Origin: CAIWHR01 sp963813415
GTDB lineage: Bacteria > Pseudomonadota > Gammaproteobacteria > Burkholderiales > Casimicrobiaceae
DNA: 64,000 nt
Assembly: GCA_963813415.1 (NCBI GenBank)
Contig: CAWEYW010000003.1
Coordinates: 1-64,000 of the forward strand
Reading direction: 5' to 3'
Part shown: in pieces, positions 23,888 through 33,756 of the stretch
Numbering within the stretch: position 1 is the first letter of the stretch
How the letters are laid out: the number at the start of each line of letters is the position of its first letter
Position numbers and translations under genes: made by a program
Notes under the pieces: generated by a model
The model's input: only the letters and a program-made list of their open reading frames with translations
What the model was told of the DNA's origin: nothing
Databases searched by the model: none

Positions 23888-25054
23888 ATGCTCCACGAGT
23901 TCCTCACCGCCAACCGGTTTGAATTGATCGACCGATGCAGGGCCAAGGTCGCTCGGCGGTCTGCGCCCAAGCCATCCGACGGGGAGCTCGATCATGGCAT
24001 TCCACTGTTCCTCGCACAGCTGATCAAGACGCTTCAGGTCGAGCAGAGTGTCGAGCCGATGAAAAGCCGAAGGGTTTCCGGACCGTCAGGGGGCGGGAAG
24101 CCGGGGTTGTCGGAGATGGGCGAGACAGCGACGCACCACGGGCGCGAGCTGTTGCGGCATGGATTCACGCTCGACCAGGTGGTTCACGACTATGGCGACT
24201 TGTGCCAGGCCATCATGGATCTCGCATTGGAGCGGGAAGCGTCGGTCGGGGTCGACGAGTTTCGAACCCTGAACCGGTGCCTGGACAATGCCATTGCCGA
24301 TGCGGTGACCGAATTCGCCTATCAGCGCGCGTTCGTGTCCGCCAACAAGCAGGTCGACGCGTTGAATGAACAGCTTGGTTTCCTCGCGCACGAGCTGCGC
24401 AATCTTTTGCACACCGCCACGCTCACGCTGACGGCAATCAAGGCCGGCAGCGTGGGGTTCGGAGGGGCGACGGGCACGATGCTGGACCGCAGCTTGGTGG
24501 GCATGCGCAATCTCATCGATCGCTCACTGGCCGACGTGCGAATGACCGCCGGCATGCCGGTTCGGCATGAGCTGACCTCGCTGGCGAATTTCATTGCCGA
24601 GGTCAGAGTCTCCGCGAGTCTGGAGGCACAGCTTCGCGAATGTGTGCTGAGCGTGGCCGCGGTCGATGCCGGGCTGGCGGTCGATGTCGATTACGACCTG
24701 CTCCTGTCAGCGCTCGGGAACCTGCTGCAGAACGCCTTCAAATTCACGCACACGCACTCCGAAGTGTCGTTGAATGCCTACGCATCCGGGGACCGCATCC
24801 TGATCGACGTGGAAGATGGCTGCGGCGGCCTGCCAGCCGGCGACCCGGAGAGCATGTTCCTGCCATTCGCGCAGGGCAGCGCGGACAAGTCCGGCCTGGG
24901 CCTGGGACTGTCGATCGCCAGGCGCGGCGTCGAGGCCAACGATGGCGTTCTCAGCGTCCGGGATGTGCCTGGCTCCGGATGCATCTTCACGATCAGCCTG
25001 CCGCGGCATTCACTGGCCATTCCACTGCGCGAGTCCAGCGGGGTCGTGAACTAG
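23888..25054 (+). CDS. soluble sensor histidine kinase with RsbRD-like N-terminus
   Basis: A 388-residue kinase without membrane helices. The N-terminus (LHEFLTANRFELIDRCRAKV...HGIPLFLAQLIKTL) resembles the RsbRD/RsbT co-antagonist N-terminal domain. A HisKA-like segment has His168 in LGFLAHELRNLLH. The ATPase domain follows: N-box LGNLLQNAFKFTH (276-288), DVEDGCGGL, and GLGLGLSIARRGVEAN. The start at 23888 places the N-terminal domain at residue 1; an upstream frame from 23732 is not conserved-looking. It is convergent with a single-domain response regulator that is a plausible partner. Confidence 0.85.
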   Translation: MLHEFLTANRFELIDRCRAKVARRSAPKPSDGELDHGIPLFLAQLIKTLQVEQSVEPMKSRRVSGPSGGGKPGLSEMGETATHHGRELLRHGFTLDQVVHDYGDLCQAIMDLALEREASVGVDEFRTLNRCLDNAIADAVTEFAYQRAFVSANKQVDALNEQLGFLAHELRNLLHTATLTLTAIKAGSVGFGGATGTMLDRSLVGMRNLIDRSLADVRMTAGMPVRHELTSLANFIAEVRVSASLEAQLRECVLSVAAVDAGLAVDVDYDLLLSALGNLLQNAFKFTHTHSEVSLNAYASGDRILIDVEDGCGGLPAGDPESMFLPFAQGSADKSGLGLGLSIARRGVEANDGVLSVRDVPGSGCIFTISLPRHSLAIPLRESSGVVN

Positions 25055-25194
25055 GAGCATGCCTCACCTCGCCTGCAGCACCTCGCCGGCAATCGTCTCC
25101 CGACTGCCGAACGGCAGTGCCCGCCCCCCGCCGGTCCATCGGCGCGTGGCACGCGTCGAAGTGGGCAAGATGCACCACGGGAACGGTGACGTGC

Positions 25195-25557
25195 TCAGTG
25201 CCGAGGCGCAGCAGCAGGCACGGCATTCATCAACTGGTCGAACGTAAACGGCTTTTGAACGAACCCATAGACGCCTTCGATGATGCGCCGCACCCGGGCT
25301 TCCGGCATGCTGCTCATGAACACGATCGGCGCCTGTGCGCTCCCATGGCTGGCACGAATCGCCTCGAGGAGCGCGGTCCCGACCAGCCCTTCCATGACGA
25401 CGTCGGTCAGCACCAGGTCGAACGAGCTCTTTTCCGCCACCGCTGCGGCATCCGTGCCATTGCGCGATATGACGACTTCCCAACCATTCGCGGTGAACAC
25501 GTTGGACATGGCTTCGAGCATCGGCAGTTCGTCGTCGACCAACAGCACACTCTGCAT
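25195..25557 (-). CDS. single-domain response regulator (CheY-like)
   Basis: A 120-residue receiver domain with no output domain. The acidic pair Asp8/Asp9, the phosphoacceptor Asp52 in LVLTDVVMEG, Ser82 or Ser83 and Lys102 in FVQKPF are in place. It is convergent with the histidine kinase at 23888-25054, so it may receive phosphate from it and relay the signal by protein contact. Confidence 0.9.
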   Translation of the reverse strand: MQSVLLVDDELPMLEAMSNVFTANGWEVVISRNGTDAAAVAEKSSFDLVLTDVVMEGLVGTALLEAIRASHGSAQAPIVFMSSMPEARVRRIIEGVYGFVQKPFTFDQLMNAVPAAAPRH

Positions 25558-25910
25558 AATGCCTCCGCGTAGGGTGCCTAGCGTGCCGCGGATCGTGTGG
25601 TCGCGCTGTCAGGCGCACCACTTTTCTCCTGTCGGACTGGCGGCACCACCTTCGCCGTAGGGATGCATGCTGCCCGGCCCGGACGTGGGTCGTGGGAGGT
25701 AGCCGGCCGCCGGCGGGGCCCTGTCCCCACCGGTAGCGTGACCGCTGAAGCGAGTCGGCCGGGGCGCGATCCCTGCGTGGCACTGCGTATGCGTCATGCT
25801 GTTGGGGTTGGCGCTGCTGCAAGACGCCCGGGGCATCATGTCGGGGCCGGGTCGATCCGCGTCGACCTGGAAGTGGCGTTCGGATCCATTCCTGACACGG
25901 GACGTCCTGC
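25558..25910. other. intergenic region, nothing recognised
   Basis: About 350 bases between divergent genes, likely holding promoters for the response regulator and the antiporter. I see no additional coding frame I can support. Confidence 0.5.
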
Positions 25911-27239
25911 ATGGAATTTGCCTATTGGGTCATCGGCGTTGGCGTGCTGCTCATTGCGATGAGCATCGGCGGCGCGCTCATCGCGCGCCTGCCGTTGAGT
26001 CCGGCCATCGTTTACTTCGCGCTCGGCGTCGCGCTGGGTCCGTGGGGCACGAATTGGCTGCGCATGGATCCCACCCGGCACGGGGTGATCATCGAACGCA
26101 TCTGCGAACTGGCTGTCCTGGTCTCGCTCTTTGCCACCGGGTCGAACGTGGGAGGGACACTGCGAGGACGGCACTGGAACGTCCCCTTGCGTCTCGCCTC
26201 GGTCGCCATGCTCATCACGATCGCCGGATTGTCGGCCTTTTGCTATGGCGTCCTCCACCTGTCGCTCGGCGCATCGGTGCTTCTGGCGGCGATCCTCGCG
26301 CCCACGGATCCGGTGCTGGCGAGCGAAGTGCAGGTTGGCGATCCCGCGGATCGTGATCGACTGCGCTTCGGGCTCACGGGCGAGGCCGGGCTCAATGACG
26401 GTGCCGCATTCCCGTTCGTGTTGCTCGGGCTGGGCCTCCTGTCGCTGCACGAGCTCGGGTCCGGCGGCTGGCGGTGGTGGGCGCTCGATCTCGTCTGGGC
26501 GATCAGCGGCGGTCTCGTGGTTGGCGCAGTATTCGGTGCCGTGCTGGGCCGATGGCTGGTCCGGCATTATCGCGATGATGCAGGGGAGGCGGGGAACGAC
26601 GCCTTCCTTGGCCTTGGACTGGTGGCCGTTGCCTACGGCGTCGCCGTGGCGCTACATGCGTACGGATTCCTCGCCGTATTCGCTGCCGCCGTCGCGCTGC
26701 AATGGACGGTGTCAGGCGCCGGCAGCACCCATCGGCGAGGCATGCCGGAGCCCTCAGCCGCGACCGGCATCGCGGTCGAGCCCGGGTCCACACCGGCGAG
26801 TGCAGCCGAGGACATCGTGGCGCCTATCCAGCGCTTCAACGAGCATCTGGAGAGCCTGTTCGAATTTGGCGTGGTCGTCATGATCGGCGCGTTCTTCGCC
26901 GTCACCCGCGTGCCGCTCGAGGCAATCGTCGTGAGCGCGATATTGTTCTTCGTGATCCGTCCGGTGTCGGTGTTGCTCGCGCTGTACGGGAGCAGGCTGG
27001 ATCGCCACCAGCGTGTCCTGGCGAGCTGGTTCGGGATCCGCGGTGTAGGCTCGATGTATTACATGATGTATGCGATCACGCACGGGCTTCCGGTCGCCAT
27101 GGCGGAGCACCTGTTCGGCATCGTCACGTCGGTCATCGCTGCGTCGGTGCTGCTGCACGGTGTCTCGGTCACGCCGCTGATGACCTTATATGCCCGCCAG
27201 AAGGCACGCATGGCCAGCGGCCGACGCTCGCGCACCTGA
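25911..27239 (+). CDS. CPA1-type Na+(K+)/H+ antiporter
   Basis: A 442-residue protein with about 12 membrane helices. The transport-site motifs of the CPA family are present: LAPTDPVLASEV (130-140, the TDP unwound helix) and EAGLNDGAAFPFVLLG (158-173, with the Asn-Asp pair). A charged loop interrupts helices near residues 278-305. The late motif WFGIRGVGSMYYMMYA is typical of this group. It exchanges protons for sodium or potassium at the inner membrane. The gene stands alone. Confidence 0.92.
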   Translation: MEFAYWVIGVGVLLIAMSIGGALIARLPLSPAIVYFALGVALGPWGTNWLRMDPTRHGVIIERICELAVLVSLFATGSNVGGTLRGRHWNVPLRLASVAMLITIAGLSAFCYGVLHLSLGASVLLAAILAPTDPVLASEVQVGDPADRDRLRFGLTGEAGLNDGAAFPFVLLGLGLLSLHELGSGGWRWWALDLVWAISGGLVVGAVFGAVLGRWLVRHYRDDAGEAGNDAFLGLGLVAVAYGVAVALHAYGFLAVFAAAVALQWTVSGAGSTHRRGMPEPSAATGIAVEPGSTPASAAEDIVAPIQRFNEHLESLFEFGVVVMIGAFFAVTRVPLEAIVVSAILFFVIRPVSVLLALYGSRLDRHQRVLASWFGIRGVGSMYYMMYAITHGLPVAMAEHLFGIVTSVIAASVLLHGVSVTPLMTLYARQKARMASGRRSRT

Positions 27240-27495
27240 CTTCACCCCGATGCGAGTCGATCGCGTCCGCTCCGGGATCCCGCTCGCATGCGCTCGGCAC
27301 ATGCGTGCTTCGCCTCGCGCGCGTGCTGCCGGTCACCGCGGCGGCACGAGGCCAGACTTGCCACGCTGCTGGCAACACCGGTGATTACCCCCATCCGCGC
27401 AAACGCGCGCAAACTACTGCCGCCGGACTCCTTGCCGAATCGGCCGGGACGCTCTCAGGACCTTTGGTTGCAGCCTTCCAGTAACGGAGGCACGC

Positions 27496-27756
27496 ATGGC
27501 CACGAAGCATTGCTCCCATTGCGGAGCCGAACTCCCCGCTAGCGAACGTTGGGCACAGACCGCGCTTTCCACGCTCGTCGCCGCGCCCGCCGTGCGCGAC
27601 ATGGCCACCCAGGTGCGATGCCCGAAGTGCGAGCATGTGCTGGTGGATAGCGAGGTTCGCTATCTCCGGGCATCACGGCTGCGTCCAGCCATTCTCTTCT
27701 GGCTGGCTGGCGCCGGCGTGTTCGGCTGGGCCGTCTATCAGCTGCTGCAGGGCTAG
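27496..27756 (+). CDS. zinc-ribbon membrane microprotein
   Basis: An 86-residue protein with two CxxC pairs (Cys6/Cys9 in CSHCGAE, Cys42/Cys45 in CPKCEH) forming a zinc ribbon, followed by one C-terminal membrane helix (63-84). A GGAGG site precedes the ATG. The family is not recognised; zinc-binding plus membrane anchoring can be seen but no function. Confidence 0.75.
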   Translation: MATKHCSHCGAELPASERWAQTALSTLVAAPAVRDMATQVRCPKCEHVLVDSEVRYLRASRLRPAILFWLAGAGVFGWAVYQLLQG

Positions 27757-27960
27757 GCAGCAGGTGCTGGTGACAGCAGTACCGCGCCCGCGCTCCACCA
27801 TGCCACCCGGGCAAGGGGTTCGATGTCACCGGGATCCTGCTGGTGCGCCAGGCAATCGACCCACGTTGGCGCGCGACCCTTGCGGATCGACCGCGGTCAC
27901 TCAAGGATGCGCGGAAACCTGCTCTCTCGCCGTAGCGTCCAGCGCTAGTTCATTGCAGCT

Positions 27961-30900
27961 TCAGGCCTGCTGCTTGCGTGGAGTGAGTGCCGTACGCTTG
28001 AGGTTTGGCCGCGGCTCGAAGTGTGGCTTCGCGCTTCCGCCGCGCTCGATCGATTGCAGCGCGGTGGCGAGTGCGGTCTCGAGCTGGCGATCGTGCGAAG
28101 CCACCGCGTCCTGCGGCGCGTTGTCGACCTCGATCGTCGGATCGGTGCCGTAGTTCTCCACGCCAAAGCCGACATCGCGAAACCAGAACGAGAACTCGGG
28201 CTGCGTGGTCTCGGTGCCGTCGACGAGCTTGTGGCGCGGCCAGATGCCGATCACCCCGCCCCACGTCCGGGTGCCGACCAACGGGCCGATGCCCATCAGC
28301 TTGAACCCGTGCGAAAAGATGTCGCCGTCCGAACCGGCGTGCTCGTTCGTGAGCGCGATGACGGGACCGGCGGCGGCCTCATCGGGGTACGACACAGGCG
28401 GGCCCCAGCGCGACAGGTTGTAGGCGATGCGCTTGCGCGCCACCTTCTCGAGCAACAGCTCGGAAACGTGCCCGCCGCGGTTGTAGCGGACGTCGACGAT
28501 CAGCGCATCACGATCGCATTCGGTGCGAAAGTAGCGATGGAACTCGGCGAACCCCGCGGACATCATGTCCGGCAAATGGAAGTAGCCGACGCGCCCGCCG
28601 GATTGCTCGTGGACCCACGCGCGATTGCGCTCCACCCATTCGCGATACCGTGCGGGCACCTCGTCGGCAAGCGTGGTGACGAGCACGTCGCGCGTCCCGC
28701 CGCGGCCGTCGGCGAGCGTGAGCCCGACCTTGGTTCCCGCCTGATGCACGAGCAACGCCTGCGGCGGCCGCTCGGGCGAAGTGCGCTGGCCGTTGACGGC
28801 GACGATGCGCTCACCGACCTTCGCTTCGACCCCGATCGCGTTGAGCGGCGAGTCGGCGCCGGCGTCCCACGGATCGCCACGGGTGATGTGCGTGATCTCG
28901 TAGCTGCCGTCGGTGCACGGCCGCAGCTCCGCCGCCAGAAAGCCGAGCGCGACCTGCGGCGGCTTGCGGTAGTCCCCACCCATCTCGTAGGCGTGCGAGG
29001 TACCGAGCTCGCCCTGCATTTCCCAGATGAGGTCGGAGAGCTCGGCGCGCGTGGCGACCCGCGCAAGCAACGGCTCGTAATGCTTGTAGATGGCCTCCCA
29101 TTCGACACCCGACATGTCGGGCACCCAGAACTGGTCGCGCTGCAGCCGCCACACCTCCCGCAGCATCTGCTTCCACTCGCGTCGCGGCTCGACGGACAGG
29201 CGGATGCGGTCGAGATCGAGCCAGCCGTTCTTTCTCGAGGGCTGGTCGGGAAGCGTGGCGCCGTCCTTTTGCGGCTCCGGCTTGCGGTTCGCCGCGATGG
29301 CGCGCAAGCGCTTGCCCTGACGAACGACGAGGGTGATGTGGTCGTTCGCCAGCACGAATTCGTCCACCTGATCGAGCAGCGGCTCCACGGCGAGCGTGGC
29401 GAAATCGAACAGCTCGAGGCGGCCCGGCGAGGCCTTGTGGCCACCGCGGCCGTGCGCGCCGGCTATCGGCAACACCGACCAGATCACCTTGTTGCCTTGC
29501 ACGCCGGCAACCTGCCCGAAGCGGTCCTCCGGGACGGGGAAGGGCGCGATGCGCTGCATGATGCCCTCGAGTTGCACAGGCGGGAACGATGCAGGTGGGC
29601 TTCCCTGGACGGTGGTGTCACCGGACTCGTCGGCCTTCATGCCCTTGGGCGCCGGATCGAACGGCGGCGGGCCACCGTCCTGCAGGGCAATCAGGTAGGG
29701 TCGGCCACCGCGCGGGAAGGACAGCTCGAACTGCACGTTGTCGTAGACCGGATCGAACGTGCGCACGGACAGGAAATAAAGATACCGACCGTCCGGAGAG
29801 AATGCCGGACAGTAGTCGCGGAACTCCGGCTGCGTCACGAGCGTCGCGGTGCCGGTGGCCACGTCGTGCAGCTTGATCGCGGAATGGCGCGGCGAAGTCC
29901 AGAAGGCGTAGGCGAGCGACCCGCCGTCGGGCGACCACGCCAGGTCCTCGGTGCGGCCCGCGCCGCTGCGATCGATCACGGTGATCGACCCCGAATCGAG
30001 ATCGCCGATCAGCACTTCATTGCGGTGGTTGGACAAGGCGATGCGCCGGCCGCGCGGCGCGGCGCTCAGGGCAACCACGCGCCCGACGTCCCACGCAAGC
30101 GTGCGCGTCTCGCCATCGGCCCACACCTCGAGACGCTCCTCGCCGGATGCGTCGCTCACGGCCACGACCGTGGTGCCGTCGGCGAGCCACTGTCCGAACC
30201 GGTACCGTCCGCCAGCATCCTCGCCGTGCTGGCACACCGCGCCTTCCCATAGCGCGAACGTGAACAGCTTGCCGCGCGTGACCAGGGCGACGCTGTGACC
30301 GGCTGGATGCACCTCAAAACCGTCGAGATGCTCGGCCGGCGGAACGAAGCGGCGGGCGGCCTGGGTACGGTGCGAGGGCAGCCGGATGTCGAGCCGCTCG
30401 CCATGGTCGCGGGCCGGGTCGAAGAGCCACAGCGCGGCACCACATTGGTAGACGATGCGCCGGCCGTCGGATTGCGCATGACGCGCGTAGAAGTCGTCGT
30501 GATCGGTGTGGCGTCGCACGTCGGAGCCGTCCGCCCGGCAGGAGTACAGGTTGCCCACACCTTCCGCGTCGGACAGATAGTAGAGGCGCTCGCCGATCCA
30601 CATGGGGCTCGTCAGGTTCCCGGACAGCTCGTTCATGCGCCGGAACGTGCCGCTCCCTTCCGCATCGATCCAGAAATGCCCGGTCGTTCCGCCGCGATAG
30701 CGTTTCCAGCGCGCCGGGTCGGCGGTATTGCGGCCGATCACTTTCGCGTTGCCCGGTCCGAACGCGAGGTGGTTGACCTGGCCAAGCGTGAGAAGCTCCG
30801 GCAGGCCGCCGTTCGGGTCCATGGTGAAGGCGCGGTAGTTGCGAAAGAACGGCTGCCCGTAAGTGCTCACGAACAGGATCCGTCCTTCGGGCGTCCATCC

Positions 30901-31179
30901 ACGCACGATCACATCCGGACCGAGCCAGGTCATGCGCCGCGCCGGTGCGCCATCCGACGGCATCAGATAGATCTCGGGATGCTGTTCGTCGCGACCCACG
31001 AAGGCGACCTGGCTGCCATCGGGAGAAAAGCAGGGTGTGGAGGGCTCGGACAGACCGGCCGTCAGGCGCCGTGCGATCCCGCCGGTGGCAGGGGCGCGCC
31101 ATAGATCGTCGTCGCTGACGAAGATGATTGCATCGCCGTGCAGCGTCGGATGCCGTAGATAGCCGAGGTGCTCGCTCAT
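27961..31179 (-). CDS. tricorn-like protease (S41 family)
   Basis: A 1072-residue protein with the tricorn layout. An N-terminal beta-propeller of PD40-type blades (FSPDGSQVAF, WSPDGGSLAYAF, FSPDGRYLYF) is followed by a second propeller-like region, a PDZ domain (near ALGFLAAEL...GERIVAVNGQ) and the S41 catalytic core. The catalytic residues are visible: His in GTSHAYEMG, Ser950 in EHAGSDGD, and Glu1008 in GFGVENYG. Tricorn degrades peptides released by the proteasome in archaea; bacterial members are peptidases of unclear partner. No signal peptide follows the chosen MSEHLGYL start, so it is probably cytosolic. Confidence 0.93.
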   Translation of the reverse strand: MSEHLGYLRHPTLHGDAIIFVSDDDLWRAPATGGIARRLTAGLSEPSTPCFSPDGSQVAFVGRDEQHPEIYLMPSDGAPARRMTWLGPDVIVRGWTPEGRILFVSTYGQPFFRNYRAFTMDPNGGLPELLTLGQVNHLAFGPGNAKVIGRNTADPARWKRYRGGTTGHFWIDAEGSGTFRRMNELSGNLTSPMWIGERLYYLSDAEGVGNLYSCRADGSDVRRHTDHDDFYARHAQSDGRRIVYQCGAALWLFDPARDHGERLDIRLPSHRTQAARRFVPPAEHLDGFEVHPAGHSVALVTRGKLFTFALWEGAVCQHGEDAGGRYRFGQWLADGTTVVAVSDASGEERLEVWADGETRTLAWDVGRVVALSAAPRGRRIALSNHRNEVLIGDLDSGSITVIDRSGAGRTEDLAWSPDGGSLAYAFWTSPRHSAIKLHDVATGTATLVTQPEFRDYCPAFSPDGRYLYFLSVRTFDPVYDNVQFELSFPRGGRPYLIALQDGGPPPFDPAPKGMKADESGDTTVQGSPPASFPPVQLEGIMQRIAPFPVPEDRFGQVAGVQGNKVIWSVLPIAGAHGRGGHKASPGRLELFDFATLAVEPLLDQVDEFVLANDHITLVVRQGKRLRAIAANRKPEPQKDGATLPDQPSRKNGWLDLDRIRLSVEPRREWKQMLREVWRLQRDQFWVPDMSGVEWEAIYKHYEPLLARVATRAELSDLIWEMQGELGTSHAYEMGGDYRKPPQVALGFLAAELRPCTDGSYEITHITRGDPWDAGADSPLNAIGVEAKVGERIVAVNGQRTSPERPPQALLVHQAGTKVGLTLADGRGGTRDVLVTTLADEVPARYREWVERNRAWVHEQSGGRVGYFHLPDMMSAGFAEFHRYFRTECDRDALIVDVRYNRGGHVSELLLEKVARKRIAYNLSRWGPPVSYPDEAAAGPVIALTNEHAGSDGDIFSHGFKLMGIGPLVGTRTWGGVIGIWPRHKLVDGTETTQPEFSFWFRDVGFGVENYGTDPTIEVDNAPQDAVASHDRQLETALATALQSIERGGSAKPHFEPRPNLKRTALTPRKQQA

Positions 31180-31426
31180 TGGTCCACGCGGGCTGGGGAT
31201 CGGGACCGCAATTCTAAGGCCATGCGGCACGCAAATGTGGGATCGTCGTATCGTGTTGCCCGCTGCGGCGGAGCAGCGCGCTCCAGGCCGCCCGTGCCAT
31301 GGGCTTCACCCTTAGCGCAGACCATTCGCGGCGTGCTTGAGGATGGAACTGCTCGGGCTCGATGCCGGTTGCCCGCCCTGCGATAGCCGCTCGAGATGGC
31401 GCACGGGCCATCTGCGTTCGTCCGGA
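31180..31426. other. intergenic region upstream of the tricorn-like gene
   Basis: About 250 bases with no recognised gene; probably contains the promoter of the tricorn-like gene. Confidence 0.4.
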
Positions 31427-31639
31427 TCAGAACGACCGCGACACGCTCGCAACCACGGTCGTGCGGCGCTGCGCGTCGTCGACAGGATAGACGCTCCCGG
31501 GCCCGTGTGCTGCTACCAGGGCGACCTGAACGTCGAACCCGGCAATCGCGACGGCAACTCCGGCGGTGTCGCCGGTGACGCATCGAGCCAGCGCCAGATC
31601 GGCAGTCATGCGTTGCTCGCCGATCCCCTTGCGCGCCAT
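31427..31639 (-). CDS. small hypothetical protein
   Basis: A 70-residue frame (MARKGIGEQRMTADLALARC...) with strong G/C preference at third positions and a protein-like middle (GVAVAIAGFDVQVALVAAHG). An internal ATG at residue 11 is an alternative start. No family is recognised. It could be genuine or a chance frame in the gap between two genes. Confidence 0.35.
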   Translation of the reverse strand: MARKGIGEQRMTADLALARCVTGDTAGVAVAIAGFDVQVALVAAHGPGSVYPVDDAQRRTTVVASVSRSF

Positions 31640-31678
31640 CCGGCACCGTGACTTGGGAGATCTCCCGGTGCGGCCGGG

Positions 31679-31987
31679 TCACTCCGTGAGGGAGCGAAAG
31701 ATCTCCACCTCGACAGCACCTTCCGTCAGCCCCTCCGTTTCACGGCGCGCGCGGTACGCCGCCAGATGCGGCGCCTTGCGATGGATCTCGAACGCGGCAT
31801 CGTCCGCGTACATCTCGTAGAAGAGGAAGAGGTCCGGGTCGTTCGTGGAACGGTGGAGGCGATAGGCCAGGCAGCCCGGCTCCGCCCTCCGCACCACAGC
31901 GACCTGCTCCGCGAGAAGCGCCGCAAGCGCAGCGCCCTTGCCCTTCGCGGCCCGTATTCTTGCAACCACCGTGAGCACATCAGCCAT
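31679..31987 (-). CDS. antibiotic biosynthesis monooxygenase (ABM) family protein
   Basis: A 102-residue ferredoxin-like-fold protein of the ABM family (YgiN-like quinol monooxygenases). Conserved features are the N-terminal beta strand LTVVARIRAAKGK, CLAYRLHRSTNDPDLFLFYEMYADDAAFEIHRKAPHL, and the C-terminal strand VEVEIF. The likely role is cofactor-free oxidation of a quinol-type compound. The start at MADVL is preceded by a GGAGA-like site on its strand. Confidence 0.9.
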   Translation of the reverse strand: MADVLTVVARIRAAKGKGAALAALLAEQVAVVRRAEPGCLAYRLHRSTNDPDLFLFYEMYADDAAFEIHRKAPHLAAYRARRETEGLTEGAVEVEIFRSLTE

Positions 31988-32274
31988 CGATCGAATCTCC
32001 TCGCAAGGTGAGTACAGGTAGGCAGACCTTCTGATGCTACGACCCCGGCACACGTGAGCGTCGGCTCCGTCGGGCGAAGTGCCTTACGCCGGGCCGGCCT
32101 CCGCGCCGGCCGCCGGGATGAGCGGCTCATGTGTGCCGAATTGACCCTGATCATCTCACCATGGCGCGAAAGGCTCAGACTTCATGAATGGCTCCGTCTT
32201 GGACACAAAAGCCGGGAACGCCGCAATCATTGCGAATCGACCACCGCGGATGTAAGTCGCTCGCCGCTGGCGCC

Positions 32275-33756
32275 ATGTTTGACGACGCCGCCGTTCTCGG
32301 CGCCGCGGGTCGACGCGGCATTCGCATGGCGACGGTGGTGGGTTGCCTGACGCTTTCCTTGTGCGGTTGTGCATCCCTTACCCCGCAGAACCCCGCTTCC
32401 GTAACGCTCGATGTGCCGGCCGCGTGGTCGATCGCCGATATCCCCTCCGCCACGGGGACATTATCCTTGGCGCAGTGGTGGTTGCGCTTCGACGATCCGG
32501 TGCTCGCCAGCCTGGTGACGCAGGCCCTGCAGGCCAATACCGCCGTGCAAAGTGCGCAGGCCGCGCTGCGGCAGGCCCGGGCGCTGCGCGATGTGTCGGC
32601 TGCCGGCCTGTTGCCGGTCCTCGGCAGCTCCGGGTCAGCGCAGCACACCACGGTGGGTCGCGACACGTCCGGGAGCAGTTTCAAGGCGGGCCTGGATGCG
32701 AGCTGGGAAGTCGACATCTTCGGCGCAAACCGCAGCGCGCTGCGCGCCAGCGAGGCCGCGGCGCAAGCGAGCGCCGCAAGCCTTGGCGACGTGCAGGTCT
32801 CGATCGCTGCCGAAGTGGCGCTCAGTTACATCACGCTGCGCGGGGCGCAGAGCCAGCTGGCGATCGCGAACAGCAATCTGGCGAGCCAACTCGAGACGCT
32901 GCAGATCACGCAATGGCGCCTGCAAGCCGGCCTGGTCACGTCACTCGAAGCGGAGCAGGCACGCGCCGCGGCGGAACAGTTGCGCGCCCAGGTGGCTGTG
33001 TTGGCGACGACCATCGAGCAGAACGGCCACGCCCTCGCCATCCTGACCGGCCAGCCACCGGCGGCGTTGTCGTCGGTAGTCGCGGCGGGCGGCGCCATAC
33101 CACGCGCGTCCGACGGCATGGCGCTGAGCTTCCCCGCCGAGACCCTGCGCCAACGGCCCGACGTGCGGGCGGCGGAGCTTCAAGTCACGGCGGCGCTTGC
33201 CCGCGTGGCGCAGGCCGACGCGGCCCGCGCGCCACGGTTCAATCTCGGCGGTTCGCTCGGCCTGAGTGCGTTGACCCTCGGTGCGCTGACCGGAGCCGAC
33301 GCCGTCGTCACCACGCTGCTCGGGAGCGTGTCATGGCCGGTGTTCGATGGCGGGGCGAGTCGCGCCCAGGTGCGCGCCCAGCAGGCCGCGCTCGACCAGG
33401 CGACCGCGGCGTACCGGGCCGCGGTGTTGACGGCACTGCAGGACGTGGAAGATGCGCTGTTTGCGCTTCGCGGCGACCGCGAACGCCTGTCACACCTGCA
33501 ACAGGCTGCCGAAGCGGCCGACAATGCCGCGCTCATGGCGCGCCAGCGGTTCAGCAGCGGCCTGGTCGATTTTCAGACGGTCCTCGAAACGCAGCGCACC
33601 CTGCTCGTGACGCAGGAGACCGTCGCCAATGCCAGCACGGATCTCAGCAACGACCATGTGCGCCTGTACAAGGCGCTGGGCGGTGGCTGGCGCCCCGAAA
33701 CCAGCGATGCAATGCCCGCACTGAGCGAGGATACATCCGGGATGGTCTCGCAATGA
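32275..33756 (+). CDS. outer membrane efflux lipoprotein (NodT/OprM family)
   Basis: A 493-residue outer-membrane factor. The N-terminus has a lipoprotein signal ending LCGC. Two long coiled repeats follow, with family segments such as WSIADIPS...WWLRFDDPVLASLVTQALQAN, GAQSQLAIANSNL and LRQRPDVRAAELQVTAALARV. It forms the exit channel of a tripartite pump. Its stop overlaps the start of the adaptor gene by four bases, starting a four-gene operon. The start is uncertain: 32275 gives a positively charged signal n-region, while 32188 and 32326 are alternatives. Confidence 0.9.
   Translation: MFDDAAVLGAAGRRGIRMATVVGCLTLSLCGCASLTPQNPASVTLDVPAAWSIADIPSATGTLSLAQWWLRFDDPVLASLVTQALQANTAVQSAQAALRQARALRDVSAAGLLPVLGSSGSAQHTTVGRDTSGSSFKAGLDASWEVDIFGANRSALRASEAAAQASAASLGDVQVSIAAEVALSYITLRGAQSQLAIANSNLASQLETLQITQWRLQAGLVTSLEAEQARAAAEQLRAQVAVLATTIEQNGHALAILTGQPPAALSSVVAAGGAIPRASDGMALSFPAETLRQRPDVRAAELQVTAALARVAQADAARAPRFNLGGSLGLSALTLGALTGADAVVTTLLGSVSWPVFDGGASRAQVRAQQAALDQATAAYRAAVLTALQDVEDALFALRGDRERLSHLQQAAEAADNAALMARQRFSSGLVDFQTVLETQRTLLVTQETVANASTDLSNDHVRLYKALGGGWRPETSDAMPALSEDTSGMVSQ

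Noticed and set aside
28021..30252. A 743-codon open frame on the plus strand.
   Set aside because: It lies entirely antisense to the tricorn-like protease, is rich in Arg and has no recognisable domain; it is a GC-bias shadow.
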